From Levilactobacillus enshiensis (lineage in GTDB: Bacteria; Bacillota; Bacilli; Lactobacillales; Lactobacillaceae): a stretch of DNA of 64,000 nt. The position numbers and the translations under genes were made by a program. Numbering within the stretch: position 1 is the first letter of the stretch; every line of letters begins with the position of its first letter. Of the stretch, positions 9,961 through 17,327 are shown one piece after another. Below the pieces are notes generated by a model, which was not told the DNA's origin, did not search any database, and saw only the letters and a list, made by a program, of their open reading frames with translations. The DNA is taken from the NCBI RefSeq assembly GCF_007115095.1, contig NZ_SULH01000006.1:124001-188000 (forward strand), read 5' to 3'.

Positions 9961-9997
9961 AAAAAAGAGTCCGGGAGTTTTATCCTGGACTCTTTTT
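9961..9997. terminator. second, bidirectional terminator hairpin
   Basis: AGAGTCC / GGACTCT outer stem with A and T runs on either side, immediately after the tRNA terminator. Confidence 0.7.
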
Positions 9998-10056
9998 GCG
10001 CTCCGAACGTCTATGGCTGAAACGTGGAATCAAAGGCAGTCAACTCCGCTTAACCC

Positions 10057-10097
10057 CGATAGACAAACAATCCCAGCCCGGGATTATTCGTCTATCG
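10057..10097. repeat. two-part inverted repeat in a gene-free stretch
   Basis: CGATAGAC / GTCTATCG enclose AATCCC / GGGATT; no T-run follows. It lies in about 190 nt without a gene between the tRNA terminators and the LiaF-like gene. Function unknown. Confidence 0.6.
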
Positions 10098-10190
10098 AAA
10101 CATCGTTCATGCTCATTGACTAACCGCCTCTTGTCCCACTCTCATTTTTTAGACACCCGCCATTTCCAGTCGAATGAGCGTCTAACTACC

Positions 10191-10928
10191 TTAAACGTAA
10201 ATCACGCTCAACCCGCCAAAGGAAATATCGCCCTGAATCGTCACTAGCGGTCCATTTTCATTGTTTTCTTGAGTGCCCTTTTCTTCGACAGTCCCAAAGC
10301 TCGTGTTCACATCTGGCTTAACGTTCCAGGTCCGCGGTAAGTACAACTCGATGCCGCTGAAGGATCCGTCAACGACAATGGTTGCGCCCGCTTCATTTAA
10401 AATGACGTTGTCAAAGTAAACCTTTGCGTTTCCCATGGACACCTTAATAACTGCTTGCTTAAAATCATTTGACTGCAGATAACGAATGCTACCACTCATA
10501 TTAACGTCAACAATGACTTCAGATTCGTCAACGTTCTTAATGTTGTCGAAACCATGGTGAAAGTCTTTGTGCCACCCATGGTGCTGATGATAACCATTAA
10601 CAAACGTCATGTTGCGCCGCCACTGCCAGCGCGGCTTAATAATGATCGACAGTCCGATTGACAATAACAGTGCGGCACCAAGAATCGTCCATGGTACCAG
10701 TGCCACGATTCCCAGTGGTTTGGCAAAGATAATCGCCAAGAATGCCAGTGAAAATACCATTCCGCTAACACTGACCTGAACTAGACTTCCCACAAAGGCT
10801 GCCACCAAGAACATGGCAATTAGTAACGTCCAAAATCCAATATGATAGCTCAAAATACCAAGCCGACTTGTGATGAGGATGCCCGCGCTTAAGACGAAGA
10901 AGATCCCCCAAAACCAATTTCTATGCAT
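10191..10928 (-). CDS. LiaF-like membrane protein
   Basis: 245-aa protein with about four N-terminal membrane helices (residues 5-95) followed by a cytoplasmic beta-rich domain of the LiaF/cell-wall-active antibiotics response type (about 125-245), ending GDISFGGLSVIYV. In Bacillus LiaF inhibits the LiaRS envelope-stress system; here no LiaRS kinase is near. The gene follows a LytTR regulator after 6 nt and has AAAGGGG before the ATG, so the two form an operon. The pairing of a LytTR protein with a LiaF-type membrane protein is common in lactobacilli, and the membrane protein probably controls the regulator (inference). Confidence 0.8.
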   Translation of the reverse strand: MHRNWFWGIFFVLSAGILITSRLGILSYHIGFWTLLIAMFLVAAFVGSLVQVSVSGMVFSLAFLAIIFAKPLGIVALVPWTILGAALLLSIGLSIIIKPRWQWRRNMTFVNGYHQHHGWHKDFHHGFDNIKNVDESEVIVDVNMSGSIRYLQSNDFKQAVIKVSMGNAKVYFDNVILNEAGATIVVDGSFSGIELYLPRTWNVKPDVNTSFGTVEEKGTQENNENGPLVTIQGDISFGGLSVIYV

Positions 10929-10934
10929 TTAGAT

Positions 10935-11381
10935 TTACCCCTTTCGCTCCAACGTTTCCTTCAGGCCCTTATAAAAGCGCCGTGAGACGTAGAGCTGCTT
11001 ATGCGAATTTTGAAATTTAACGAGATTACCTGTGACGGACTTCGTCAACGAAAAAATTTGATCACAGTTTAGGATGGCCGACTTGGAGACCCGGCGAAAG
11101 TTGACCGGTAAGATTGCTTCAAGTTCATACAACCGCTGGCGGGTCAAAAAAATATCAGTTGCCGTATGCACCATCACCTGATGATCCGCCGCTTCGAAGA
11201 ATAAAATGTCCTGCAAGTTAACCTGATAGTTTTGCCCTCGTTGGCTGAACGTCATCCGAGTGGCCGTTGCCTCGGCATCTGCAATGGCTTTTACCAGCTG
11301 GTCCACATCCACAGCTGCCGGCGTTCGAATCGTCACTTCCGGTTCTTGCAATTGATTGTCAACTTCCACACGAATCTTCAA
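10935..11381 (-). CDS. LytTR-domain transcriptional regulator
   Basis: 148-aa DNA-binding protein. The C-terminal LytTR domain (about residues 45-145) shows DILFFEAADHQV, LEAILPVNFRRVSKSAILN and VSRRFYKGLK. There is no receiver domain, so it is not a classical response regulator. The start is TTG at 11379-11381 preceded by GGGGGGAG; the nearby ATG is out of frame. It is the first gene of a two-gene operon with the LiaF-like protein. Direct repeats 21 bp apart at 11453-11486 are placed where an autoregulatory LytTR site would be. Confidence 0.87.
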   Translation of the reverse strand: MKIRVEVDNQLQEPEVTIRTPAAVDVDQLVKAIADAEATATRMTFSQRGQNYQVNLQDILFFEAADHQVMVHTATDIFLTRQRLYELEAILPVNFRRVSKSAILNCDQIFSLTKSVTGNLVKFQNSHKQLYVSRRFYKGLKETLERKG

Positions 11382-11452
11382 GCACGCTCCCCCCTTTCAT
11401 TAATCTTAGTAAACCATATCATGCGGTGAAATAAAATAAGATCACCGTAACC

Positions 11453-11486
11453 GGTCATGTTAGCGCCATAAGTGGTCAGTTTAGCG
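11453..11486. promoter_or_regulatory. candidate LytTR binding site (direct repeat, 21-bp period)
   Basis: GGTCATGTTAGCG (11453-11465) and GGTCAGTTTAGCG (11474-11486) match at 11 of 13 positions and start exactly 21 bp apart, the spacing typical of LytTR-family sites. They lie about 70-105 nt before the LytTR start. The sequence itself differs from known consensus motifs. Confidence 0.4.
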
Positions 11487-11644
11487 GAGAATCAAGAGCC
11501 CACCTGCACAGCCAAGTTCTAATCGTGGTAGCTGACCAATCTATCCCAACCGGACAAAAGATGTGACAGAATACGTGACGTTTAGCTAAACTCTGGTATG
11601 ATAGTTCTAGTCAAATGGTTGTGGGAATTAACAGAGTCTAATTG

Positions 11645-11674
11645 TTTGACCTGTTTTGACCTTAGCGGTACACT
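11645..11674 (+). promoter_or_regulatory. clpP promoter with CtsR operator on the -35
   Basis: TTTGACCTGTTTTGACCT (11645-11662) is a perfect CtsR heptad repeat. Its first heptad contains the -35 TTGACC (11646-11651); after a 17-bp spacer the -10 is TACACT (11669-11674). CtsR binding would block RNA polymerase directly. Confidence 0.92.
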
Positions 11675-11731
11675 AGCATCATGTTAGCGAATCGCTAGCC
11701 ATACAATTGTTAATAAGGAGGCTATCTTGTC

Positions 11732-12328
11732 ATGAATTTAGTACCAACAGTTATTGAACAATCATCCCGCGGCGAACGGGCTTATGATATCTATTCACGA
11801 CTATTAAAAGACCGGATCATCATGTTATCTGGCCCAATCGAAGATGACATGGCAAATGCCATCATTGCGCAATTGCTCTTCTTGGACGCCCAAGACTCCA
11901 CTAAGGACATTTCGCTTTACATCAACTCACCAGGTGGGGTCGTTTCTTCCGGCCTGGCCATCTACGATACCATGAACTTCATCCAATCTGACGTCCAAAC
12001 CATTACGTTAGGGATGGCAGCTTCCATGGCCAGTGTCTTGGCTTCATCCGGGACTAAGGGGAAGCGTTTTGCTTTGCCTCACGCCCAAGTGATGATTCAC
12101 CAACCTTCTGGTGGTGCTCAAGGTCAACAAACGGAAATTGAAATTGCCGCTCGTGAAATTTTGAAGACCCGTCAATTGATCAACCAAATCTTGGCTGACA
12201 ATTCCGGTCAACCTGTTGAGCGTCTGAACCAAGACACTGAACGGGATAATTACTTGAGTGCACAAGAAGCCGTTGATTATGGTTTAATCGACCACATCAT
12301 GACGAATAGCAGTGAACAAAAGAAGTAA
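11732..12328 (+). CDS. clpP: ATP-dependent Clp protease proteolytic subunit
   Basis: Serine peptidase that forms the two-ring 14-mer degradation chamber and works with ClpX/ClpC/ClpE ATPases. The 198-aa protein has the full catalytic triad: Ser98 in GMAASMAS, His123 in [10 protein letters not shown] and Asp172. Starts at ATG 11732 with AAGGAGG upstream. It is monocistronic, with a CtsR operator overlapping the -35 and a strong terminator shared with the convergent GNAT gene. Heat and proteotoxic stress should induce it through loss of CtsR. Confidence 0.99.
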   Translation: MNLVPTVIEQSSRGERAYDIYSRLLKDRIIMLSGPIEDDMANAIIAQLLFLDAQDSTKDISLYINSPGGVVSSGLAIYDTMNFIQSDVQTITLGMAASMASVLASSGTKGKRFALPHAQVMIHQPSGGAQGQQTEIEIAAREILKTRQLINQILADNSGQPVERLNQDTERDNYLSAQEAVDYGLIDHIMTNSSEQKK

Positions 12329-12338
12329 TCAGCTTCCT

Positions 12339-12372
12339 AAAAAAGCATCGGCCATTTGGTCGATGCTTTTTT
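12339..12372. terminator. bidirectional terminator between clpP and GNAT gene
   Basis: AAAAAAGCATCG / CGATGCTTTTTT stem; serves both convergent genes. Confidence 0.9.
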
Positions 12373-12385
12373 CTTACAAATTTTT

Positions 12386-12949
12386 TTACAGTTCTAGGCC
12401 CATGTGCTGGTACGGGTGGATACCAATCATCAATCGACCGTCTGGTTTAAATCCTTGCCGGTGATAGAGCTTAGCTGCCCCAGGATTACCGTCGTCGACA
12501 TTTAAACTGATTTTATGCTTGCCCAGCTTTTCAACAAACTGTGGTAAAGCATTCAACAGATGACTGCCGATTCCTTGACCTTGCGCTTGTGGTGCCACTG
12601 CCAACATGCTCAAGTACCACTCACCTGCCCGGCTTTCTCCACCGAGTTCTAATGGTGCCGTAAAACCACTCTGGTTTGCCGACACCTTTTTCAAAATCTG
12701 ATTCACAGCCACTTCATTTTCGGCTGGATGACCAAAGGCCACACCCAAGACACGGTCCTTTTCGGTAGCGACCAACGTCTGGGCCAGACCACTCAGGTTC
12801 TCTGGCATGGAATACAACGTCGTTAACATTGAGATCAATGCCGATTCCGTGACCTCTTTTAATACGGGCATCTCCATGTCACGATAGATCATCGCAATCA
12901 GCGGGGCAATCTGCGCACCATCTTGCGGTTGTGCTTGCCGAATTTGCAT
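12386..12949 (-). CDS. GNAT-family N-acetyltransferase
   Basis: 187-aa acetyltransferase with the acetyl-CoA binding motif A in LAVAPQAQGQGIGSHLLNAL (about residues 118-137) and the C-terminal GNAT strand region DDGNPGAAKLYHRQGFKP. Substrate is unknown. The start at 12949 is supported by TAGGAGG; the longer upstream frame has no ribosome site. The gene is convergent with clpP. There is no gene between its start and whiA. Confidence 0.85.
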   Translation of the reverse strand: MQIRQAQPQDGAQIAPLIAMIYRDMEMPVLKEVTESALISMLTTLYSMPENLSGLAQTLVATEKDRVLGVAFGHPAENEVAVNQILKKVSANQSGFTAPLELGGESRAGEWYLSMLAVAPQAQGQGIGSHLLNALPQFVEKLGKHKISLNVDDGNPGAAKLYHRQGFKPDGRLMIGIHPYQHMGLEL

Positions 12950-13355
12950 GTAAAACCAGCCTCCTAGCTTAGAAATGAGTTTACGATTGACGGGCGTTAT
13001 CCGTTTAGTTCGGTACACCCCATCGTTGAGAGTTAATTTACCAACCACCTTAACAGATAACGCCTCGTATCGTCAAATCTTCTGTCTACTCAGAAGTTGG
13101 GGTGCTGGACGACTTGCCTGGGATTCCACCTGCTGTTGGAAATCTTCAGACTGGAAGAACACCAGTCTTCTAGACTTAATTTCGCTATTGTTGTTAGAAC
13201 AAGTATGGCTGCCGCCTTGAACCTCTCAATCTTTAGGTTCTACATAAAAAGGACTACGACGATTGTCATAGCCCCTAGCTTACTAAATTTAACTAGTAAT
13301 AGTGCGCCACCAAGAGCAATCGGTCTAAAAAAACCGCCCCTGGTCGTCCGCTTTT
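12950..13355. other. gene-free stretch between whiA and GNAT gene
   Basis: About 405 nt. It contains a perfect hairpin AGACTGG-N7-CCAGTCT (13148-13168), an A/T-tract region after whiA without a clean terminator, and a minus-strand hydrophobic reading frame (about 30 codons ending near 13238) without a start or ribosome site. I recognise no gene. Confidence 0.5.
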
Positions 13356-14294
13356 TTACGCCGTTGCTTCTTCACGTAACTGTTTAGCGTAATCGTTGAT
13401 TTTCCGCAATCGGTGATTGATTCCTGATTTCGAAATCGGCCCGCCCGGAACCAAGTCACCCAGTTCCTTTAGACTAACTTCTTGGTGTGCCAATCGTGTT
13501 TCTGCGACCTCACGCAGTTTCGTCGGCAATTGGCCCAAGCCCACAGTCGAATCGATAAACTGAATGTTGTCGATCTGCCGGGTTGAGGCATTGGCGACCT
13601 TATCCAAGTTGGCATTTTCGCAATTGACCAACCGGTTAACGGAGTTCCGCATATCACGCATGATTCGCACATCTTCGAACCGCAACATGGCAGTTGTCGC
13701 ACCAATCAGTGACAGAAAATCGGCGATCTTTTCAGCACCCTTCAAGTAGGTAATGTAGCCACTTCGCCGCTCGATGGTTCGCGCATTCAAGTCGTAACGG
13801 TTCATCATGTCCGCAATCATCCGGTTATGTTCTTCATACAATGAGTAAATTTCCAGATGGTAACGACTGGTTTCAGGGTTGTTGACTGATCCACCTGCTA
13901 AGAACGCCCCCCGTAAGTAGGAACGAACACGCATATCATCATTCAAGATCTCATCCGGGACGGACTCCAAGAGCTGCATCCCATCAAAGATCCCCAGATC
14001 AGATAAGACCTCAGTTGCCCCGGTCTTGACCCGCACGATGTACAGGTTATTTTTCTTTAATTTCATTTTACGCCGCACTAACAATTCACTTTCCAAATCG
14101 TAAAATTGTTTGAGCAATTGGTACATCCGCCGCGCAATGGCGGGGTTTTCGGTTTGAACGTTCAACACGAAGCGGTGATTTGCCAAACCTAACGCGCCGT
14201 TCATCCGAATCAGCGCGACCAGCTCGGCCTTCGCATTTTCCCGATGAACATCGAGCGTGGTTAATTCCTTTTTGACTTCACTGGCATAAGACAT
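13356..14294 (-). CDS. whiA: WhiA, DNA-binding protein of the LAGLIDADG-derived family
   Basis: 312-aa protein with an N-terminal degenerate homing-endonuclease fold (about residues 1-200) and a C-terminal helix-turn-helix (about 220-310, [26 protein letters not shown]). In actinobacteria it activates sporulation septation genes; in Firmicutes it binds the nucleoid and affects division and chromosome segregation. The catalytic endonuclease residues are not kept in this family. It is the third gene of the rapZ-yvcK-whiA operon, 2 nt after yvcK. Confidence 0.96.
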   Translation of the reverse strand: MSYASEVKKELTTLDVHRENAKAELVALIRMNGALGLANHRFVLNVQTENPAIARRMYQLLKQFYDLESELLVRRKMKLKKNNLYIVRVKTGATEVLSDLGIFDGMQLLESVPDEILNDDMRVRSYLRGAFLAGGSVNNPETSRYHLEIYSLYEEHNRMIADMMNRYDLNARTIERRSGYITYLKGAEKIADFLSLIGATTAMLRFEDVRIMRDMRNSVNRLVNCENANLDKVANASTRQIDNIQFIDSTVGLGQLPTKLREVAETRLAHQEVSLKELGDLVPGGPISKSGINHRLRKINDYAKQLREEATA

Positions 14295-14296
14295 CG

Positions 14297-15310
14297 TTAA
14301 GACCTCCGTTCCTTTTGGGGGCGCGGTTGACCAATCAGATTCAAGAGTTCGCGTACGACCTCTTGCCCGTTATGAAAGGCCCCATTATCCCGTAGCATTA
14401 AAAAGTCCGTGGAGATGACCCGGCACCCCTGATCGCGGAGTCCCTGGAAATCGTGACGAACCGGTTGTGACATTTCGTCCCACCGTTGATAATCGATATA
14501 CCGGTCGGGTACCTTCCGGGTATTGACCAAAACGGTATCGATAAAGTTAGCTTGTAAATGTTCATTTAACACGCGAACGTGGTCAGCATCGGTAAAGTTT
14601 TCCGTTTCGCCCTTCTGCGTCATGATATTGCAGATGTAAACGACCTCAGCAGAACTGTCCCGCACAGCCTGACCAACACTGTCGATCATCAGGTTTGGCA
14701 GGATGCTGGTAAATAGGCTTCCTGGCCCCAAGACAATCTGATCCGCATTCATAATGGCATCAATCACAGGTTGCACGGCTTGTGGCTGCTGATGGTGGTC
14801 ACTGGTTTCGACCCACACCCGCTTGATCAGTTTGTGGGCTGCCGTAATCTCAGCTTCTCCGCTAAGTTTACTGCCATCCGCAAACTGCGCGTGTAGCTCC
14901 AAAGGTTCATTGGCGGCCGGATAGATGTGACCGTTGACCCGCATCAATTGTGACAATTCCTGCACCGCATCAAAAATACCGCCCTTCATTTCCGACAAGG
15001 CGGCAATGATCAAGTTTCCAATGGCGTGACCAGCAAAGAAGTCATCACTCGTTTCGAACCGGTACTGGAATAAGTCTTTATAAATATCTGGAACCTCCGC
15101 CAACGCCACCATGACGTTACGAATATCTCCAGGCGGCACCACGTTCACGTAATGTCGAATGATACCAGAAGAACCGCCATCATCGGCGACCGTCACCACC
15201 GCAGTGATGTCGACGTCTTGATCGCGTAAATTACTGAGGATAACGGGTAATCCCGTTCCCCCACCGATGACCACAATCTTAGGCCGTCGGGTGCGCATTG
15301 GATCTCTCAT
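14297..15310 (-). CDS. yvcK: YvcK / gluconeogenesis factor (CofD-like)
   Basis: 337-aa UDP-sugar-binding protein of the CofD/MgfK family. The N-terminal glycine-rich [13 protein letters not shown] (about residues 11-23) and [13 protein letters not shown] form the nucleotide-binding site; [13 protein letters not shown] follows. In Bacillus it is needed for growth on gluconeogenic carbon and for cell shape and wall synthesis. Its ATG overlaps the rapZ stop (ATGA), indicating translational coupling; whiA follows after 2 nt. Confidence 0.96.
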   Translation of the reverse strand: MRDPMRTRRPKIVVIGGGTGLPVILSNLRDQDVDITAVVTVADDGGSSGIIRHYVNVVPPGDIRNVMVALAEVPDIYKDLFQYRFETSDDFFAGHAIGNLIIAALSEMKGGIFDAVQELSQLMRVNGHIYPAANEPLELHAQFADGSKLSGEAEITAAHKLIKRVWVETSDHHQQPQAVQPVIDAIMNADQIVLGPGSLFTSILPNLMIDSVGQAVRDSSAEVVYICNIMTQKGETENFTDADHVRVLNEHLQANFIDTVLVNTRKVPDRYIDYQRWDEMSQPVRHDFQGLRDQGCRVISTDFLMLRDNGAFHNGQEVVRELLNLIGQPRPQKERRS

Positions 15311-16191
15311 GAGCGATTAGCAGACTCCTTTCGCTTCTCAATATCCCGGTGAGTCACGTGCACGGGGTAAGCATCCCCCAGTGCCTGACCAATTCGTTGG
15401 GCCAAAGCGACGGAGCGGTGTTGGCCACCCGTACAACCGATGGCGATAGTGAGATTAGATTTACCTTCTTTTTGATACCCGGGGACGATTGCCGTCAATA
15501 AGCTCAAGAACCGCTGGTAAAACTCCTCGGTCTGAGGCTGTTGCATGACATAGTCGTAGACGGGTTCATCCAGCCCCGTTTGTTCGCGCAATGCGGGCAA
15601 GTAGTAAGGGTTGGGCAGGAAACGAACGTCCATCACGATGTCGGCGTCAATGGGCAACCCATACTTGAACCCAAAGGACATGACTTCGATGTGGAACAAT
15701 TGCACGTTCGTCGTCTCGTAGTTATGAAAAATTTCTTCCCGTAATTTTCGCGGGCTTAATTTCGTCGTATCAATCACCAGCTGGGCCGCCTGCCGAATTG
15801 GTTCCAGGAGACTACGCTCACGCTGAATGCCCTCCATGACCCGACCATTACGTGCCAGTGGATGGGAACGGCGGGTCTCCTTATAGCGGGAAACCAGCTC
15901 TTCATCGGAAGCATCTAGAAACAAGACCTGCGCGTTCATCGTGCCATGAACGGCAACATCGTTTAGCATCCGAACAATTTCGTCGTAAAATGCCCGGGAT
16001 CGTAAGTCGATGACCAGGGCAATTTTAGATAGCTTCCCCGATTCGCGTACGAGATCCCAGAACTTAGGTAATAACGATGGCGGCATGTTGTCGATGCAGA
16101 AATAGCCTAAATCTTCAAAGCTTTGCATGGCCACCGTTTTACCAGCGCCACTCATCCCAGTAATAATAACCAGGCGAATATCTTCAGTCAT
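15307..16191 (-). CDS. rapZ: RapZ-family RNase adaptor / nucleotide-binding protein (YvcJ)
   Basis: 294-aa P-loop protein. Walker A is GMSGAGKT at residues 12-19; a C-terminal domain (about 160-285) contains [19 protein letters not shown] and [16 protein letters not shown]. In E. coli RapZ controls GlmS through RNase E; in Bacillus YvcJ binds GTP and affects competence. The start at 16191 is fixed by GGAGG; a longer upstream frame has no ribosome site. First gene of rapZ-yvcK-whiA. Its promoter carries a perfect 15-bp palindrome next to the -10. Confidence 0.96.
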   Translation of the reverse strand: MTEDIRLVIITGMSGAGKTVAMQSFEDLGYFCIDNMPPSLLPKFWDLVRESGKLSKIALVIDLRSRAFYDEIVRMLNDVAVHGTMNAQVLFLDASDEELVSRYKETRRSHPLARNGRVMEGIQRERSLLEPIRQAAQLVIDTTKLSPRKLREEIFHNYETTNVQLFHIEVMSFGFKYGLPIDADIVMDVRFLPNPYYLPALREQTGLDEPVYDYVMQQPQTEEFYQRFLSLLTAIVPGYQKEGKSNLTIAIGCTGGQHRSVALAQRIGQALGDAYPVHVTHRDIEKRKESANRS

Positions 16192-16232
16192 GGCTTTTCC
16201 TCCAGCTTCCTTTTCAAAAACAATCTTTAAGC

Positions 16233-16253
16233 AGTATAACACACCGGGTGTGT
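16233..16253 (-). promoter_or_regulatory. rapZ promoter with abutting palindrome
   Basis: TGTTATACT extended -10 (TATACT at 16233-16238) is directly preceded by the perfect palindrome ACACACCGGGTGTGT (16239-16253), which fills most of the -35/-10 spacer. No good -35 is seen. The arrangement fits repression or spacer-binding activation by an unknown regulator. Confidence 0.55.
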
Positions 16254-16480
16254 CTTTTCCTAACAATTCCTTTAAATTATCAACAAATAGCGACGAAAAT
16301 CATAACTATTTCGCTAAATTTTGACCGGAACACGCGGTTTCGCCCGGATACGACTTTCCATTTTCGTAATCCGCGTCAAAACCAAGCTAGCCAGTAATCG
16401 TGACCACCCCACAATCTGTGCCCTTTATACACCATTCGTCCGTAGCCCACACTCAGGCAGTCGTCATCAATCACCGGTGT

Positions 16481-16520
16481 ACAAAAAAAGTTTCTTCCCG
16501 ACTACTTCAGAAGAAACTTC
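16481..16520 (-). terminator. terminator downstream of DUF308 gene
   Basis: Perfect 10-bp stem AAGTTTCTTC / GAAGAAACTT (16488-16519) followed on the minus strand by a T-run. Confidence 0.8.
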
Positions 16521-16617
16521 CCTTTACGTTCACAAATATCAAATTACTTGTGGCCCGCAACGATCATTGCCGGTTCTTCCAACAACCTGTAGCGGCCTAA
16601 CCCATTTTCTTAACTGC

Positions 16618-17163
16618 TTATGAGCGGCTACGCGCAATCGCAATCCAGATGGCGTTAACACCAAAGACGATGAAGAACATGGCGATCAACCAGTTCAGCG
16701 ACAGTGCAGCAGCAATTGGATGAATAAACAACATAATGCCCAAGGCTAAACTGATAACATCTAAAATCAATGACAACCAGAAGAAGGCCCCACCAAAGTC
16801 GCGCAAATGACTGGCAACTAATAACCGCTCAACCGAATCAAAGATGAACCAGAGTGCGAACAGGTAGCCCAATGTCACGATGGCGCTATTCATATCAAAG
16901 AAGAACACCACGGCAATCAAGATATCCAGAATTCCAAAAACTAACGCAAAGTTGGCACGGATTCCGGTAACATCATGTAACTTTTTGTAACCCGCAATGG
17001 TGGTCAGCCCACTTAGTAAAGCCATGAAAGCAAAGATAATAGCTAAGCCCGTCAAACCGATCTTGGGTGACCGCAATAAGCCCACCGCAGCAACGATAAA
17101 TAAAATGCCGAGGATGAACTCACCCCAGTCAAAACCCCAACGAGTACGACTCATATTAAACAT
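16618..17163 (-). CDS. HdeD-like DUF308 membrane protein
   Basis: 181-aa protein built almost entirely of hydrophobic segments (about six helices), with the repeated three-helix pattern of the HdeD/DUF308 family (FILGILFIVAAVGLL, VFGILDILIAVVFFF, LILDVISLALGIMLF). HdeD in E. coli is linked to acid resistance; the role in lactobacilli is unknown. The start at 17163 (MFNMSRTRWG) is favoured by GAGGAGATG upstream; MSRTRWG three codons later is possible. Monocistronic, with a terminator about 100 nt downstream. Confidence 0.8.
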   Translation of the reverse strand: MFNMSRTRWGFDWGEFILGILFIVAAVGLLRSPKIGLTGLAIIFAFMALLSGLTTIAGYKKLHDVTGIRANFALVFGILDILIAVVFFFDMNSAIVTLGYLFALWFIFDSVERLLVASHLRDFGGAFFWLSLILDVISLALGIMLFIHPIAAALSLNWLIAMFFIVFGVNAIWIAIARSRS

Positions 17164-17256
17164 AAACCGACATCTCCTCACAACTCCGGCCAAGTGCCGA
17201 CCGGCTTTTCAACTATTGTACTGGTTTTCGCCAGTTCTCACAAGTTAACTTCAAAC

Positions 17257-17294
17257 AAAAAAGGCATCAAACCGCGTGATAGCAGCTTGATACC
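17257..17294 (-). terminator. terminator after uvrA
   Basis: GGYATCAA / TTGATACC stem followed on the minus strand by TTTTTT. Confidence 0.85.
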
Positions 17295-17327
17295 TCCTTT
17301 ATGACGTTTTGATGACTAGTTAAATCA

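Larger units (their letters stand above)
11382..11731. other. divergent regulatory region between LytTR gene and clpP
   Basis: 350 nt without a gene. It holds an inverted repeat CGGTGA-N12-TCACCG (11424-11447), direct repeats GGTCA-type at 11453 and 11474, a possible upstream promoter with TGGTATGAT (11594-11602), the CtsR-controlled clpP promoter, and a small palindrome GTTAGCGAATCGCTAGC in the clpP leader (11683-11699). Confidence 0.7.
16192..16617. other. intergenic region upstream of rapZ
   Basis: About 425 nt with the rapZ promoter at its left and the DUF308 terminator near 16500. I see no gene in it. Confidence 0.6.

Noticed and set aside
13097-13387. 96-codon plus-strand open frame between GNAT gene and whiA
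   Set aside because: No ribosome site, no recognisable domain, and it enters the 3' end of whiA antisense.
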